A DNA stretch of 64,000 nucleotides from Psychrobacter sp. BI730 (GTDB lineage Bacteria; Pseudomonadota; Gammaproteobacteria; Pseudomonadales; Moraxellaceae): the NCBI RefSeq assembly GCF_013414195.1, contig NZ_JAATTV010000003.1, forward strand, positions 124,001-188,000, given 5' to 3'. The notes under the pieces are model-generated. The model saw only the letters and a program-made list of their open reading frames with translations. It was not told the DNA's origin and did not search any database. The first letter of the stretch is position 1, and each line of letters opens with the position of its first letter. Shown in pieces: positions 48,407 to 58,106 of this stretch. A program made the position numbers and the translations under genes.

Positions 48407-48441
48407 AAAAAAGCTGGTTCCGTTATGGAGCCAGCTTTTTT
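48407..48441. terminator. Bidirectional terminator overlapping the 3' end of the WS/DGAT gene
   Basis: Stem AAAAAAGCTGG and TCC with their inverses, six A and six T outside. It ends the suhB transcript and also encodes the last residues (KKLAP) and stop of the convergent acyltransferase gene. Confidence 0.88.
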
Positions 48442-49862
48442 GTTTTATCGTTACCCTTATTGCCAGCTTTATCTTCAACAGTGATGCCTTTGAATGCTAA
48501 CTCTTTACTGGTAGTTTCTAGCAGCTGCAATTCTTCTTCTATCAGCATCAGCATGTCTTGTACGCGAGGTAACGCCTTGCTACAAGCGGTAATACCAAAC
48601 TCAATCTTATCCAAATAACTGGCTAGGGTGATGTTCATGGCTTGACCATTGAACACGATAGAAGCAGGGTATAGCGATTGCAAGCGCGCGCCGTTCCAGT
48701 ACAGTGGCTTTTCAGAGCCAGGAACGTTGGAGATAATTAAGTTAAAGGCCTGCTTTTTGGGGAATAACCCTGTCGCTAGATTGATACCCTCCCACGCATA
48801 GGCAATCACACTATAGTTGATAACCTGCGCTTGATTCATGCGGCGAAAGCGACGTTTGCCGTTATTCATACTGCGATGAATCAATTCTATTCTGCGTAAA
48901 GGATTGTCTAAGTGGGTACCCAAATTTGCCAATACAAATGACAGCTGATTGCCCGAGACGCTCTTATCTGTACGTAGCGACATCGGCACAAAGGCAATCA
49001 ATGGTTTGCTCGGCAGGGCGTCCATCGAGATTAAATAGCGACGAAGGGCACCAGAACAGACGGCGAGTACCACATCATTTTTGCTGATATTCAATCTCTC
49101 TGCGATATCATTAAAGCGTTTGATGTCATAAGACTGTGCTGCTATACGACGAGAGGCTGAAATGCGCTTGTTCAAAATGCTCATAGGTGCATCAAAAGTG
49201 CCGACATAGCCTTCATCGCTATAGTTTTTAAGGTTGTCTAGCAGCTCTGTGAATACAGGTTTGATGGTAGAGATTTGCTCTTTAATGATGCGTTTGACCG
49301 ATCTTTCAGCTGGCAAGATAGCGTTGACATGGTTGCGATGGCGCGCCATCAACGACCACACTGGCAAGGTTACGGGTTCTGTCGCTGATTGCGATAGCGA
49401 CTTTTGTACCAAACGCATCGCAGCGATGCCATCTACCAATGAATGGTGAATCTTAAAGTACAACGCAAAACGCTCAGGGCTGCCCTCGGTTTCGGGTTCA
49501 ATACCCTCAACCACATGACACTCCCACAGCGGCATGGCACGGTCCAACAGACGTCCATGCTCTCGTGAAACGTACATCAATAGCTCACGAGCACGCGCAG
49601 GTTTTGGCAATGCGACATGATGGAAATGATGTTCGACATCGAAGTTTTTGTCTTTTTTCCAAAACATCAAATGTTCAAGCACTTGGTTAAATGGAAAGCT
49701 TGGCGGCACATCAGAGTCTTGCATCTGCTTGACCAGTTGATAGACAAAATCGCTCCCTGCATCATCTGGCAATTCAAACAAGAATAAGCCACCAACGTGC
49801 ATGGGCTGTTTACGCGACTCAAGAAGTAAAAACAACTGGTCGACTGCTGTGAGAAGTCGCAT
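48423..49862 (-). CDS. Wax ester synthase/acyl-CoA:diacylglycerol acyltransferase
   Basis: 479 residues. It esterifies acyl-CoA with fatty alcohol or diacylglycerol for storage lipid. Catalytic HHSLVDG at residues 139-145 (HHxxxDG). N-terminal LTAVDQLFLLLESRKQPMHVGG and the C-terminal NLIISNVPGS and NITLASYLDKIEFG are typical of Acinetobacter/Psychrobacter enzymes. The stop lies inside the terminator stem. Confidence 0.93.
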   Translation of the reverse strand: MRLLTAVDQLFLLLESRKQPMHVGGLFLFELPDDAGSDFVYQLVKQMQDSDVPPSFPFNQVLEHLMFWKKDKNFDVEHHFHHVALPKPARARELLMYVSREHGRLLDRAMPLWECHVVEGIEPETEGSPERFALYFKIHHSLVDGIAAMRLVQKSLSQSATEPVTLPVWSLMARHRNHVNAILPAERSVKRIIKEQISTIKPVFTELLDNLKNYSDEGYVGTFDAPMSILNKRISASRRIAAQSYDIKRFNDIAERLNISKNDVVLAVCSGALRRYLISMDALPSKPLIAFVPMSLRTDKSVSGNQLSFVLANLGTHLDNPLRRIELIHRSMNNGKRRFRRMNQAQVINYSVIAYAWEGINLATGLFPKKQAFNLIISNVPGSEKPLYWNGARLQSLYPASIVFNGQAMNITLASYLDKIEFGITACSKALPRVQDMLMLIEEELQLLETTSKELAFKGITVEDKAGNKGNDKTKKLAP

Positions 49863-49944
49863 AATAAATCCTTTTATGACGATAAGTGTTATGTGAAAAT
49901 TATAATGAGTAGATACTCAATCAAATAACATTTTTTATTATTTT

Positions 49945-50011
49945 ATAGAGCGTGTTAAGCAATCAACCATAGCACTGACAGCACTATACGTAAATACTCA
50001 ACACGCTCTAT
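49945..50011. repeat. Inverted repeat with 12-bp arms between thiG and WS/DGAT gene
   Basis: ATAGAGCGTGTT (49945-49956) faces its inverse at 50000-50011 around a 43-base loop. No T-run follows on either strand, so it is not a normal intrinsic terminator. It may be a REP-type element or a structure in the leader of the acyltransferase mRNA. Confidence 0.6.
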
Positions 50012-50036
50012 TATGATATGTCATTTATACTTCAAT

Positions 50037-50858
50037 TTATTGAAAGAAATACCCAGTCTGTGGTGAGCTGGCAGTAGCCATCTTACGCATTGGCATACGA
50101 CCTGCCAAAAACGCAGCGCGACCTGCCCACATAGCATGTTTCATTGCATGTGCCATCATTACTGGGTTTTGTGCATTGGCAATGGCTGAGTTCATCAGTA
50201 CGCCATCACAGCCAAGCTCCATCGCGAGTGCAGCATCAGACGCAGTACCGACACCAGCATCAACCAATACGGGTACTTTAGCGTTTTCGATTATTAAGCT
50301 AAGCGTATGACGATTGAGTAGACCAAGTCCTGAACCAATCAAACTGCCAAGCGGCATAATGGCGACACAGCCCATACTTTCTAACTCTTGTGCGACGATA
50401 GGGTCATCTGACGTATAAACCATTACTTCAAAACCATCATCGATCAATACTTTGGCGGCTTTTAAAGTTTCCATAACGTTTGGATATAAGGTTTTTTCAT
50501 CACCCAATACCTCAAGCTTAACCAAATTATGCCCACCCAATAACTCGCGAGCAAGCTTACAAGTGCGAATGGCTGTTTCGGCGTCAAAGCAGCCAGCAGT
50601 ATTCGGTAATATCGTATATTTATCAGGTGAAATCACATCTAATAAGTTAGGCTCATCACTATTTTGTCCAATATTGACACGGCGAATAGCAACGGTCACG
50701 ATTTCGGCTGCTGAAGCAGCAATGGCTTCTCCAGTCTCTGTCATGTCTTTATATTTACCGGTACCGACTAACAGGCGCGAAGAAAAGGTACGGCTACCGA
50801 CAGTAAAGGTATCTTGTAAAAGTGGTGTTGGATGAGTAGTGCTAACGTTCTCTGACAT
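50037..50858 (-). CDS. thiG: Thiazole synthase
   Basis: 273 residues from ATG 50858; the frame extends to 50960 without family support. Makes the thiamine thiazole from DXP, dehydroglycine and ThiS thiocarboxylate. Family blocks: [74 protein letters not shown]. thiS lies 25 kb away. Confidence 0.96.
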   Translation of the reverse strand: MSENVSTTHPTPLLQDTFTVGSRTFSSRLLVGTGKYKDMTETGEAIAASAAEIVTVAIRRVNIGQNSDEPNLLDVISPDKYTILPNTAGCFDAETAIRTCKLARELLGGHNLVKLEVLGDEKTLYPNVMETLKAAKVLIDDGFEVMVYTSDDPIVAQELESMGCVAIMPLGSLIGSGLGLLNRHTLSLIIENAKVPVLVDAGVGTASDAALAMELGCDGVLMNSAIANAQNPVMMAHAMKHAMWAGRAAFLAGRMPMRKMATASSPQTGYFFQ

Positions 50859-51141
50859 AACGGAAAATCCTAATATCGAGCGGGAGAAGGGACAGACAAA
50901 ATATGATGGGTAATCTAAGCAATCTAAAAGGTGTAATAGACAATGGCAAGCGGTCTGCAAAAAAAGTCATGATATGCTAACTCTGATAGTAATAATATGT
51001 GCTGGCGAGAGATATAAAGCGCCAGTCACATAAAATAATACCCGTCTAAAACAAAATGCTATTATAACAAACTCATGCAACCTTACTGGCAGTCTTTTTT
51101 GATTCGAACTGTTAAGGACAAGGCATCCATCCTGTCTTGGC

Positions 51142-52737
51142 GTGCGTACTTCTTACCTTCTCCTCACTTATTGGGCCGTCTTTATGATGCAGTTGCCATA
51201 CAGCTTTGCGAAACGCCATCAGATTTTGGCCATACTTACGATAGATCCTGAATTACCGCCGACATTGGTACTCACCAAAGCGACTCCGTTGTCAGCGATC
51301 AATGAAGCGGTACGGTTTTTACAGCAGCAAGGCATTCGCGGTGTACCCACTTACGAAAGTGTCAGCACGGACGATTTTGAAAAACGTATGAACGCAGCTT
51401 ATGCTGGCAATACAGGAGAGTCTCAGCATATTGCTGCTGGACTTGAGGACCATCCTGATCTCGATAGCTTGGCAGACAGTGTCCCTGAAACTGAAGACTT
51501 GATGGATCAACAAGACGATGCACCTATCATTCGTTTGATCAATGCTTTGTTGTCCGAAGCCATTCGCTTAAGTGCTTCAGACATTCATATTGAAACCTTT
51601 GAAAAGCGCTTGGTCGTTCGTTTCCGAGTTGATGGTGAGCTAAAAGAAATCATCACACCAAAACGCCAACTAGCTCCATTGTTAGTTTCGCGTATTAAAG
51701 TGATGGCTAAGTTAGATATTGCTGAAAAGCGAGTGCCGCAAGATGGTCGTATCAGTTTAAGACTGGCAGGGCGAGAAGTCGATGTGCGTGTATCGACCTT
51801 ACCATCGAGCTTTGGTGAGCGTGTGGTGATGCGTCTATTAGACAAGCAAGCTGGTCGTTTGAATATGACGTATTTGGGGTTGTCTGATAGTGACTATACT
51901 GAGCTAAAGCGCTTAATCCATCGTCCGCATGGCATTATTTTAGTGACAGGGCCGACTGGCTCGGGTAAAACCACGACGCTATACTCTGCATTGACCGATT
52001 TAAATGATCAGACCCGCAATATCTTGACCGCCGAAGATCCCATTGAGTTTCAGCTTGATGGTATCGGACAGACACAGGTCAATAATAAGGTAGATATGAC
52101 CTTTGCTAAAAGTTTGCGTGCAATGCTCCGTCAAGATCCCGATGTGGTGATGGTTGGTGAAATTCGTGATTTAGAGACAGCTGAGATTGCCGTACAGGCC
52201 TCTTTGACAGGGCATTTGGTATTATCGACGCTACATACCAACACGGCTATTGGCGCGGTCACTCGCTTACAGGATATGGGTGTTGAGCCGTTTCTGTTGT
52301 CGTCGTCGCTTATTGGCGTAGTAGCGCAGCGTTTAGTGCGTACTTTATGTTCACACTGTCAAAGCTGGCAGGCTGCCGATACCGAGCAAGCCAAGCTGTT
52401 TACCGAAATTGGGATTGGGTCAACGCTGAAAAGTGATGCCAAAGATATAGCAAGTGAGTCGATTCGTTTGCCCAAGCCAGTTGGCTGCGATAAATGTAAT
52501 CAGTCAGGGTTTAAAGGACGTACCGCTATATATGAGGTCGTGCCAATCGACGATACATTGCGCCGTATGATTCATAGCAATACGGCTGAGTATGAGCTGG
52601 AAGAGTATGCGCGCCAGCAAACCCCATCGATACGTGCAGATGGTTTGCGTAAGGTCATAGAAGGGCGCACAACATTGGAAGAAGTGCTGCGAGTGACGAA
52701 GGAGAGTGCGTTAACGGACGAGAAAATATTGGTATAA
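51142..52737 (+). CDS. gspE: Type II secretion ATPase GspE
   Basis: 531 residues from GTG 51142; ATG 51184 is the alternative, giving 517. Neither has a clear ribosome binding site. The family's N-terminal LPYSFAKRH is present just after. Cytoplasmic hexameric ATPase powering pseudopilus assembly. Walker A GPTGSGKTTT, Walker B DPDVVMVGEIRD, His box STLHTN, and a zinc motif CSHC..CDKC. gspF and gspG are 8-10 kb away. Confidence 0.95.
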   Translation: MRTSYLLLTYWAVFMMQLPYSFAKRHQILAILTIDPELPPTLVLTKATPLSAINEAVRFLQQQGIRGVPTYESVSTDDFEKRMNAAYAGNTGESQHIAAGLEDHPDLDSLADSVPETEDLMDQQDDAPIIRLINALLSEAIRLSASDIHIETFEKRLVVRFRVDGELKEIITPKRQLAPLLVSRIKVMAKLDIAEKRVPQDGRISLRLAGREVDVRVSTLPSSFGERVVMRLLDKQAGRLNMTYLGLSDSDYTELKRLIHRPHGIILVTGPTGSGKTTTLYSALTDLNDQTRNILTAEDPIEFQLDGIGQTQVNNKVDMTFAKSLRAMLRQDPDVVMVGEIRDLETAEIAVQASLTGHLVLSTLHTNTAIGAVTRLQDMGVEPFLLSSSLIGVVAQRLVRTLCSHCQSWQAADTEQAKLFTEIGIGSTLKSDAKDIASESIRLPKPVGCDKCNQSGFKGRTAIYEVVPIDDTLRRMIHSNTAEYELEEYARQQTPSIRADGLRKVIEGRTTLEEVLRVTKESALTDEKILV

Positions 52738-52775
52738 ATTTGTAGACTCGATATTGGGATAGCAAATAAAAAACT

Positions 52776-52802
52776 AACTGGCGTAAATAGCCAGTTGTTT
52801 TA
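52776..52802. terminator. Terminator after gspE
   Basis: Stem AACTGGC/GCCAGTT, 7-base loop, then a weak T-rich stretch. Confidence 0.65.
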
Positions 52803-52843
52803 ATATTTTTCTAGTTTTGGAGCTTTAGAGTTTTTAGTCGCTA

Positions 52844-53317
52844 TTATTTTGCAGCCATACATTCAATCTCAACGCTTGCTCCAGCAGCCAGTTCTGATAC
52901 GCCAAAAGCTGAGCGTACAGGATAAGGCTTTATCATCTCAGCCTTGTAGACCTTATTAAAGTCATCAAAGTCATCCATATCAGTCAGCATGACCATACAT
53001 TTAACAATATCAGACTTTCGGTAGCCATACTTTAATAGCGTGCTATGGATATTATCTAGCACTTGCTTGGTTTCAGCTTTGATACCGCCTTTGACCAGTT
53101 TGCCATCTTTAAAGCCAATTTGTCCCGACATATACAATGTATTGCCCACGCGTACAGCCTCTGAAAAAAGATAAGTCCCGCCATCGCCCAAGAAAGTAGG
53201 AGAAGACTTAGCAATGCTGACAGCCGTCGTCGTATTGGCATTAGCGCTATAAAAAAAACCCAATGAGTATATAGTGGCTAGCGCTAGCGTAGATAGGCAA
53301 GTACTAGGTTTGGACAT
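52844..53317 (-). CDS. RidA-family protein with signal peptide
   Basis: 157 residues. The first about 28 residues (LSTLALATIYSLGFFYSANA) look like a cleavable signal peptide, unlike cytosolic RidA. The YjgF/RidA domain follows, with VGNTLYMSGQIGF, a Tyr-rich KYGYRKSDIVKCMVML, and the typical end (PVRSAFGVSELAAGASVEIECMA in part). The Arg needed for imine deamination (PVRS) is present. Probably periplasmic. Confidence 0.88.
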   Translation of the reverse strand: MSKPSTCLSTLALATIYSLGFFYSANANTTTAVSIAKSSPTFLGDGGTYLFSEAVRVGNTLYMSGQIGFKDGKLVKGGIKAETKQVLDNIHSTLLKYGYRKSDIVKCMVMLTDMDDFDDFNKVYKAEMIKPYPVRSAFGVSELAAGASVEIECMAAK

Positions 53318-53360
53318 ACTGTTTCCTCGTTGGGTTTGTTTGTTATCAATTTTTTATTAA

Positions 53361-54086
53361 CTATTTATCAGTACTATTATTTTGAGTAGATGAGGCATCA
53401 CTTTCTTCGATTGTTGCCTCGGCTTTAGAGTCATCTTCTGCGACTTTTTCAGACGCTTTACCTTGGCGGCGTGCCTCTAGCTCCGCTTTTGGTATCCATG
53501 CCCACGTCATCTCAACCACAATTGGATCACGGTCACTATCAGACTCACGATCTTTGATGACACAAGGAATAATCATCTCACCTTTTGGCGTGTTTAGGAT
53601 ATCCAAACGCTGTTCATCAGACAAGCTTGCAATAGCAGCAATTTGACCTTTTTTGATCGGACGATGGAAATTTACCGAGTAAGATTTAATCAGCAGAATG
53701 CGATCAGAGGGCAAGTTTAAACCCAAAATAAACCCCGTTGCTGTCTCTGCCAGTAACGTGATGGCGACTGCATGGATAGAGCCGATATGGTTTTGGACGG
53801 CTTTATTGTTATTTAAACTAACAACGACTTGGTTTGGTTCTACCGTCTCATAATAAATGCCAGTTGTGCCGACATAGGGGACGACCTTGCCAAAGGCTTT
53901 AGATAAAATACTTGAGCGTGCTCCAGCAGGCAGATATTTGGTGACTGATAACAGTTTAGTAAACTGATTACTAATTGGTTTTAGCGTGCTACTGGGTTTC
54001 TCAACTGAAGATTTTGTGCTGTCAGATACTTTGGCTGGCAGTTTATTGGTCAACTTGGCGGGTAGTTTTTTTAATAATCCTGACAT
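53361..54086 (-). CDS. DUF4442 hot-dog-fold protein
   Basis: 241 residues. The middle (about 70-185) matches the thioesterase-like DUF4442: GIYYETVEPNQVVVSL, NHIGSIHAVAITLLAE and VNFHRPIKKGQIAAIA. The N- and C-terminal tails are polar and charged (SEKVAEDDSKAEATIEESD), and longer than needed for the fold. Probable acyl-CoA-related function; substrate unknown. 43 bases after the RidA gene's start side, same strand. Confidence 0.82.
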   Translation of the reverse strand: MSGLLKKLPAKLTNKLPAKVSDSTKSSVEKPSSTLKPISNQFTKLLSVTKYLPAGARSSILSKAFGKVVPYVGTTGIYYETVEPNQVVVSLNNNKAVQNHIGSIHAVAITLLAETATGFILGLNLPSDRILLIKSYSVNFHRPIKKGQIAAIASLSDEQRLDILNTPKGEMIIPCVIKDRESDSDRDPIVVEMTWAWIPKAELEARRQGKASEKVAEDDSKAEATIEESDASSTQNNSTDK

Positions 54087-54358
54087 ACAAAATTCCTTAA
54101 CGTAAATGAGTTGAATGACATTCTTAGCATGGCTTTTTATGATAGCGACAAAAATATAGATAATGAAAGTCGCTATAAATACTATGGTACATCAACCATT
54201 GCCTTCCTACTATTATTAGCATGAACTGCTGCGCTTACAAAACTATAGTAGCGTGGCTATGTTGCTAGGTTATGTCATCAATTTAGATCGCCACTTAAAG
54301 CAGCCTAGTCATCTTATATGTCAGCAACATTTGGACATTGGTATTATTAAGTGATTGG
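54087..54358. other. Intergenic spacer before the McrBC-like genes
   Basis: AT-rich, no gene. A hairpin ATAGCGAC/GTCGCTAT with a 19-base loop lies at about 54139-54173. The repeat element at 54359 follows. Confidence 0.4.
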
Positions 54359-54466
54359 TATAGTCAGTTCAATATAATTTGGATACAAGGAAGCCGAGTG
54401 AAAGTACTACAAATAGTAGACTAAGCGAGACGGACACCGTATCTAATGTATAGAGGATTGACTATA
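54359..54466. repeat. Short element with TATAGTCAGT/ATTGACTATA ends (copy 4)
   Basis: 108 bases between imperfect 10-bp inverted ends. Its interior AGTACTAC..GTAGACTAA aligns with the element at 18805-18903. It ends 46 bases before the McrB-like start, so it forms part of that gene's upstream region. Confidence 0.65.
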
Positions 54467-54492
54467 GTTACCATGCCAATAGACAGCCACGT

Positions 54493-54498
54493 TATAAT
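54493..54498 (+). promoter_or_regulatory. TATAAT box just before the mcrB-like gene
   Basis: TATAAT stands 14 bases before ATG 54513. If used as -10, the mRNA would start about 5-8 bases before the ATG, i.e. nearly leaderless, which would explain the lack of a ribosome binding site. No clear -35. Confidence 0.35.
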
Positions 54499-54512
54499 GA
54501 CAAAATGTTAGC

Positions 54513-56030
54513 ATGTCTATTTCAAACCTGTTTTCAATGCCGCTGGATAATGTTATGCCTTATATGTCTGCTCATGAACCGACCAATATTATTTATACGG
54601 GCGTTGCTGGTACAGGTAAAACCTATAGATTGCTGCAAATCGCGAAGCAATATACCGACTATCTACCCAAGACTGAAAATGAAGACTTATTAGAACAGCT
54701 GCTGCAAGGTCTAAGCTGGCGCGAAGTATTATGTTTGGTATTTTTAGATTTACGTGCTGAACAACAGGATTTGTTAAAGGTACGAGAAATTATTGATCAT
54801 CCTTTTTTTATGACCAAAGCTGCTCAGAACTCACGTGAGAAAAATCTGGATAGTACAGCTTGGTTAGAGTTACGCAGACATAGTCCTACAAACTCTCAAA
54901 CAGTCAGTTTTGATAACCGCGCTAGCCAAGCTTATTTTGATAAAGACAATAGTGGAGCATGGTATTTATTACCTGAGTGTATGGTGCTACTAGAAGATTT
55001 ATCGCAGCGATTAGCAGAGTTTCAGCAGGCACAGAGTGACAACCAAGCCCATCAAAATCAAAACATCGGTCAGCAACGTTTTAGTATGGTGAGCTTCCAT
55101 CAAGCCTACGGTTATGAAGAGTTTGTAGAAGGTATACGCCCTGTCATGAATGGCGCTGCACAAGCAAATAACAGCCCTTCTAATCAAAATCAAATGAGTT
55201 ACGCGGTGCAAGATGGGGCGTTTTTAAAGCTATGCCAACGCGCCGCCCGTGACCCTCAGCAGCGTTATGCCATGCTGATTGATGAGATTAACCGTGCTAA
55301 CGTGTCACGGGTGTTTGGTGAGCTTCTTAGTTTGATAGAGCCTGATAAACGAGCGGGCAAGCCAAATGCGATGACAGTGAGTTTGGCGTATTCTGGGCGT
55401 GCTTTTAGTGTGCCTGCCAATGTTGATATTTATGCCACTATGAATACCCAAGACCATTCTTTAGCGCCACTTGATATGGCATTACGTCGACGTTTTCGCT
55501 TTGTGGATTGTCCACCGCAGCCTAATTTACTATCGATAATTTATGACAGCAATGACATTGATGCTGGCCTATCTGACGGTTCAGAAGCAGGTGCGATAGA
55601 TTCGAGTAAATTACTAACAGGCTTGAATAGACGTATCGTGCAGACACTGGGAGTAGAAGCGCAGTTGGGTCATGCGTTTTTATTCGCAGTCACTCAGTTA
55701 GAGCAATTACAAACGGCTCTCGCTGAACAAATTATTCCTCAATTGGCTCAAGCAGCTGGTGGCCAAATTACGGTGCTGCAGTATATCTTTAGAGATGAGC
55801 AGCAACCGACGAGCAAGCAGTTCGTACAGGACAGTCAAGTATTGATGAATGACGACTTGTATAATCCGATGGGCAACCAAAACAATGCTTCCGATGAACA
55901 CCAAACGTTTGCAGGGCAGGGATCTTTTCTTGGTCAGTCTATGAGTATGAATAGCTATACTATCAATGCCGATCTGATTGCTAGGGATGGTGAGTTTAAT
56001 AATGCTGCTATCTATCAGCGTTTGTACTAG
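54513..56030 (+). CDS. mcrB: McrB-like GTPase/AAA+ subunit of type IV restriction system
   Basis: 505 residues. Walker A GVAGTGKT at 30-37, Walker B MLIDEINRANVSRVFGEL, and the McrB-type ATMNTQDHSLAPLDMALRRRFRF (in part). In McrBC the motor hydrolyses GTP and drives DNA translocation, with McrC as nuclease. Unlike E. coli McrB, no N-terminal DNA-recognition domain precedes the P-loop (only about 25 residues). Between Walker A and B there is a long Gln/Asn-rich insert (about 110-240). Target modification is thus unknown. Followed by the McrC-like gene after 15 bases. Confidence 0.85.
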   Translation: MSISNLFSMPLDNVMPYMSAHEPTNIIYTGVAGTGKTYRLLQIAKQYTDYLPKTENEDLLEQLLQGLSWREVLCLVFLDLRAEQQDLLKVREIIDHPFFMTKAAQNSREKNLDSTAWLELRRHSPTNSQTVSFDNRASQAYFDKDNSGAWYLLPECMVLLEDLSQRLAEFQQAQSDNQAHQNQNIGQQRFSMVSFHQAYGYEEFVEGIRPVMNGAAQANNSPSNQNQMSYAVQDGAFLKLCQRAARDPQQRYAMLIDEINRANVSRVFGELLSLIEPDKRAGKPNAMTVSLAYSGRAFSVPANVDIYATMNTQDHSLAPLDMALRRRFRFVDCPPQPNLLSIIYDSNDIDAGLSDGSEAGAIDSSKLLTGLNRRIVQTLGVEAQLGHAFLFAVTQLEQLQTALAEQIIPQLAQAAGGQITVLQYIFRDEQQPTSKQFVQDSQVLMNDDLYNPMGNQNNASDEHQTFAGQGSFLGQSMSMNSYTINADLIARDGEFNNAAIYQRLY

Positions 56031-56045
56031 CAGGGTGACTGTTCA

Positions 56046-57569
56046 GTGATAACGAATAATCTATATTACGCTAAAGAGCACTCTATTAGGGTAAGCAGTC
56101 GCCAGACTCGTATTTCTAACAGTAGTGTCGCTACTATGAATGTTATCACCGTGTTTGAGCATCAACGTTTGACCGTGCATGATTTTTTGCAAGCATCTGA
56201 CTTCGATTGGCTAATAGCGCAAGAGTTTGCAGTATTTACTATCAAGCGTAAGCGAGGACAGTGGCAGCTTAAAGTTGGGCACTATATTGGGATTATTCTA
56301 CTACCTAGCGGCATGACGCTGGAGATATTGCCAAAGCTCAATCAGTCTACTCAGAGCAATGATATCGTCCAGACCCGTCATTGGGTACAGGGTATGCTAT
56401 CGGATTTAATTCATCTTGATGCGCATAACAATCGTAAGCTACCCAATACGAAAAATTTCGGTCAGTTTAGTTCCCAGTCCACTCCTTTACCGTTGAAAGT
56501 ATTGCCTATATCAGATTGGCTGATTGAGCAGTTTTTGCAGCGTTTAATGGATTATCAACCAACCAAGCATTATCAGGCTCAGATTGAAAATCAGGCATCC
56601 CTGCAAGGTCGACTGCTTATCAAAGAGCAACTGCGTCATAATAGTATGCAACCGCATAAGTTCATCTGTGAAAGTAGCGTATTAAGTCACGACATGTTGG
56701 CCAATCGATTGATTAAGAGTGCATTGGTTTACTTGATGCCTTTATTGCCCCAGTTTATTTCTTCAAAACTGTTGCAGCCATGGCAGCAAGTGCCTACGCT
56801 AAGCAACCGCGAAATGCAGCAGATAGCGGTAATATATGCTCAAGCAAAGCGTCAGCTAGACGTTCAGCCACTCCAAAAGCAAAAATTGCATGCCGCGCAG
56901 CAGTTAGTAGACTTGGCATACTGGTTATTGAAACAGACGACAGCTGCGACAGGTAACGGTATTGATACAAATAGACAAAACTGCTCTCAGCTAAGATTGT
57001 GTTTGTTAATTGATATGAATCAAGCTTTTGAGCAATGGGCAAGTCAGCGTATCGCATCGATGTTTCAACAGATTAGTAGTAGTTACCGTCCTTTTTATCA
57101 GACCCAAAGTGTCTGGCTAAACGATGCTGAGGGACTAGCATGCTTATCTATACGGCCTGATTTGCTAATATTTAAAACTGCCTCTGATGATTGTCAAAAC
57201 CAGAACGATATAGCAGCTAATCAAACTAAAGCCAAAAACAAAACCAAAGGTCGCTACAGTCATGTCATCGACATTAAGTGGAAGTACTTACCGCATGCTG
57301 CTGCAATTAGTGCGAGCGACGCTTATCAATTGACTAGCTATGCACAAGCTTACTTGGCGGGGCAGGTCTGGTTGGTTTATCCGGTGCTAGGTCGTGATAG
57401 GCAGCCAGTAGCGCTCAAGCAGCAAACTCATTATGGTAGTAATGATAGCGTTAGTAGCGATAATATTAAAAACAATGAATCAGCCGATGCCCATTTATGG
57501 TTGATGCCGTTTGATGTTTTGACAGGCACACTCAATGGTGAAGTACTGCCACATTTGGACAAAGCTTAA
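56046..57569 (+). CDS. mcrC: McrC-like restriction nuclease subunit
   Basis: 507 residues from GTG 56046; ATG 56136 (MNVITVFEHQRL) is an alternative and fits the domain start better. N-terminal DUF524/McrC-type part (VGHYIGIILLPSGMTLEILPKL) and a C-terminal PD-(D/E)xK nuclease core: RPDLLIF then HVIDIKWKYL, with the Asp and Lys expected for cutting. Longer than E. coli McrC (about 350). Partner of the McrB-like gene. Confidence 0.82.
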   Translation: MITNNLYYAKEHSIRVSSRQTRISNSSVATMNVITVFEHQRLTVHDFLQASDFDWLIAQEFAVFTIKRKRGQWQLKVGHYIGIILLPSGMTLEILPKLNQSTQSNDIVQTRHWVQGMLSDLIHLDAHNNRKLPNTKNFGQFSSQSTPLPLKVLPISDWLIEQFLQRLMDYQPTKHYQAQIENQASLQGRLLIKEQLRHNSMQPHKFICESSVLSHDMLANRLIKSALVYLMPLLPQFISSKLLQPWQQVPTLSNREMQQIAVIYAQAKRQLDVQPLQKQKLHAAQQLVDLAYWLLKQTTAATGNGIDTNRQNCSQLRLCLLIDMNQAFEQWASQRIASMFQQISSSYRPFYQTQSVWLNDAEGLACLSIRPDLLIFKTASDDCQNQNDIAANQTKAKNKTKGRYSHVIDIKWKYLPHAAAISASDAYQLTSYAQAYLAGQVWLVYPVLGRDRQPVALKQQTHYGSNDSVSSDNIKNNESADAHLWLMPFDVLTGTLNGEVLPHLDKA

Positions 57570-57690
57570 TAACGTTATCAATGACAGCGTGAATGACTGA
57601 TGGATAAAGGGTCTTACTGTCATTATTTTAGTAAAATTGACGTAATTTTAAAAAAATTAGCGATTATTTGAAATTAATCGAAAATAGGTG

Positions 57691-57719
57691 TTGACACAAT
57701 CGCCTTTACCCCTTAATAT
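57691..57719 (+). promoter_or_regulatory. Strong sigma-70 promoter of the tRNA cluster
   Basis: TTGACA (57691-57696), 17-base spacer, TAATAT (57714-57719), about 90 bases before tRNA-Pro. Confidence 0.8.
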
Positions 57720-57807
57720 GTGCACCTCGATAGCGAGGAACATTAACAAGTTAGCGGCATTGCCAACAACGAGTTGATTAACAAACTATCGTGATAATAG
57801 AGAATTT

Positions 57808-57884
<77 letters not shown>

Positions 57885-57894
57885 TCTATTTTAA

Positions 57895-57915
57895 GAGCCT
57901 TACAGGCTTTTTTTT
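57895..57915 (+). terminator. Short hairpin with T-run between tRNA-Pro and tRNA-Arg
   Basis: AGCCT-TAC-AGGCT followed by eight T. It could attenuate transcription between the two tRNAs. Confidence 0.6.
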
Positions 57916-57989
57916 ATGTATAACGGTTTAGTTTCTGATATAGTAAAATATATCGTAAAGTAAGCTTAGTATATAAAAGTCCTCTAAGA

Positions 57990-58066
57990 GCGCCTGTAGC
58001 TCAGCTGGATAGAGCATCTCCCTTCTAAGGAGGTGGCCGCAGGTTCGAATCCTGCCAGGCGCACCA
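57990..58066 (+). tRNA. tRNA-Arg (TCT)
   Basis: 77 bases with encoded CCA. Acceptor GCGCCTG/CAGGCGC, anticodon loop CTTCTAA (anticodon TCT, AGA codons). Confidence 0.97.
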
Positions 58067-58106
58067 TTTAGCCTGCAAATCTTGCCTATTCTTTGGCAAT
58101 AGTTAT

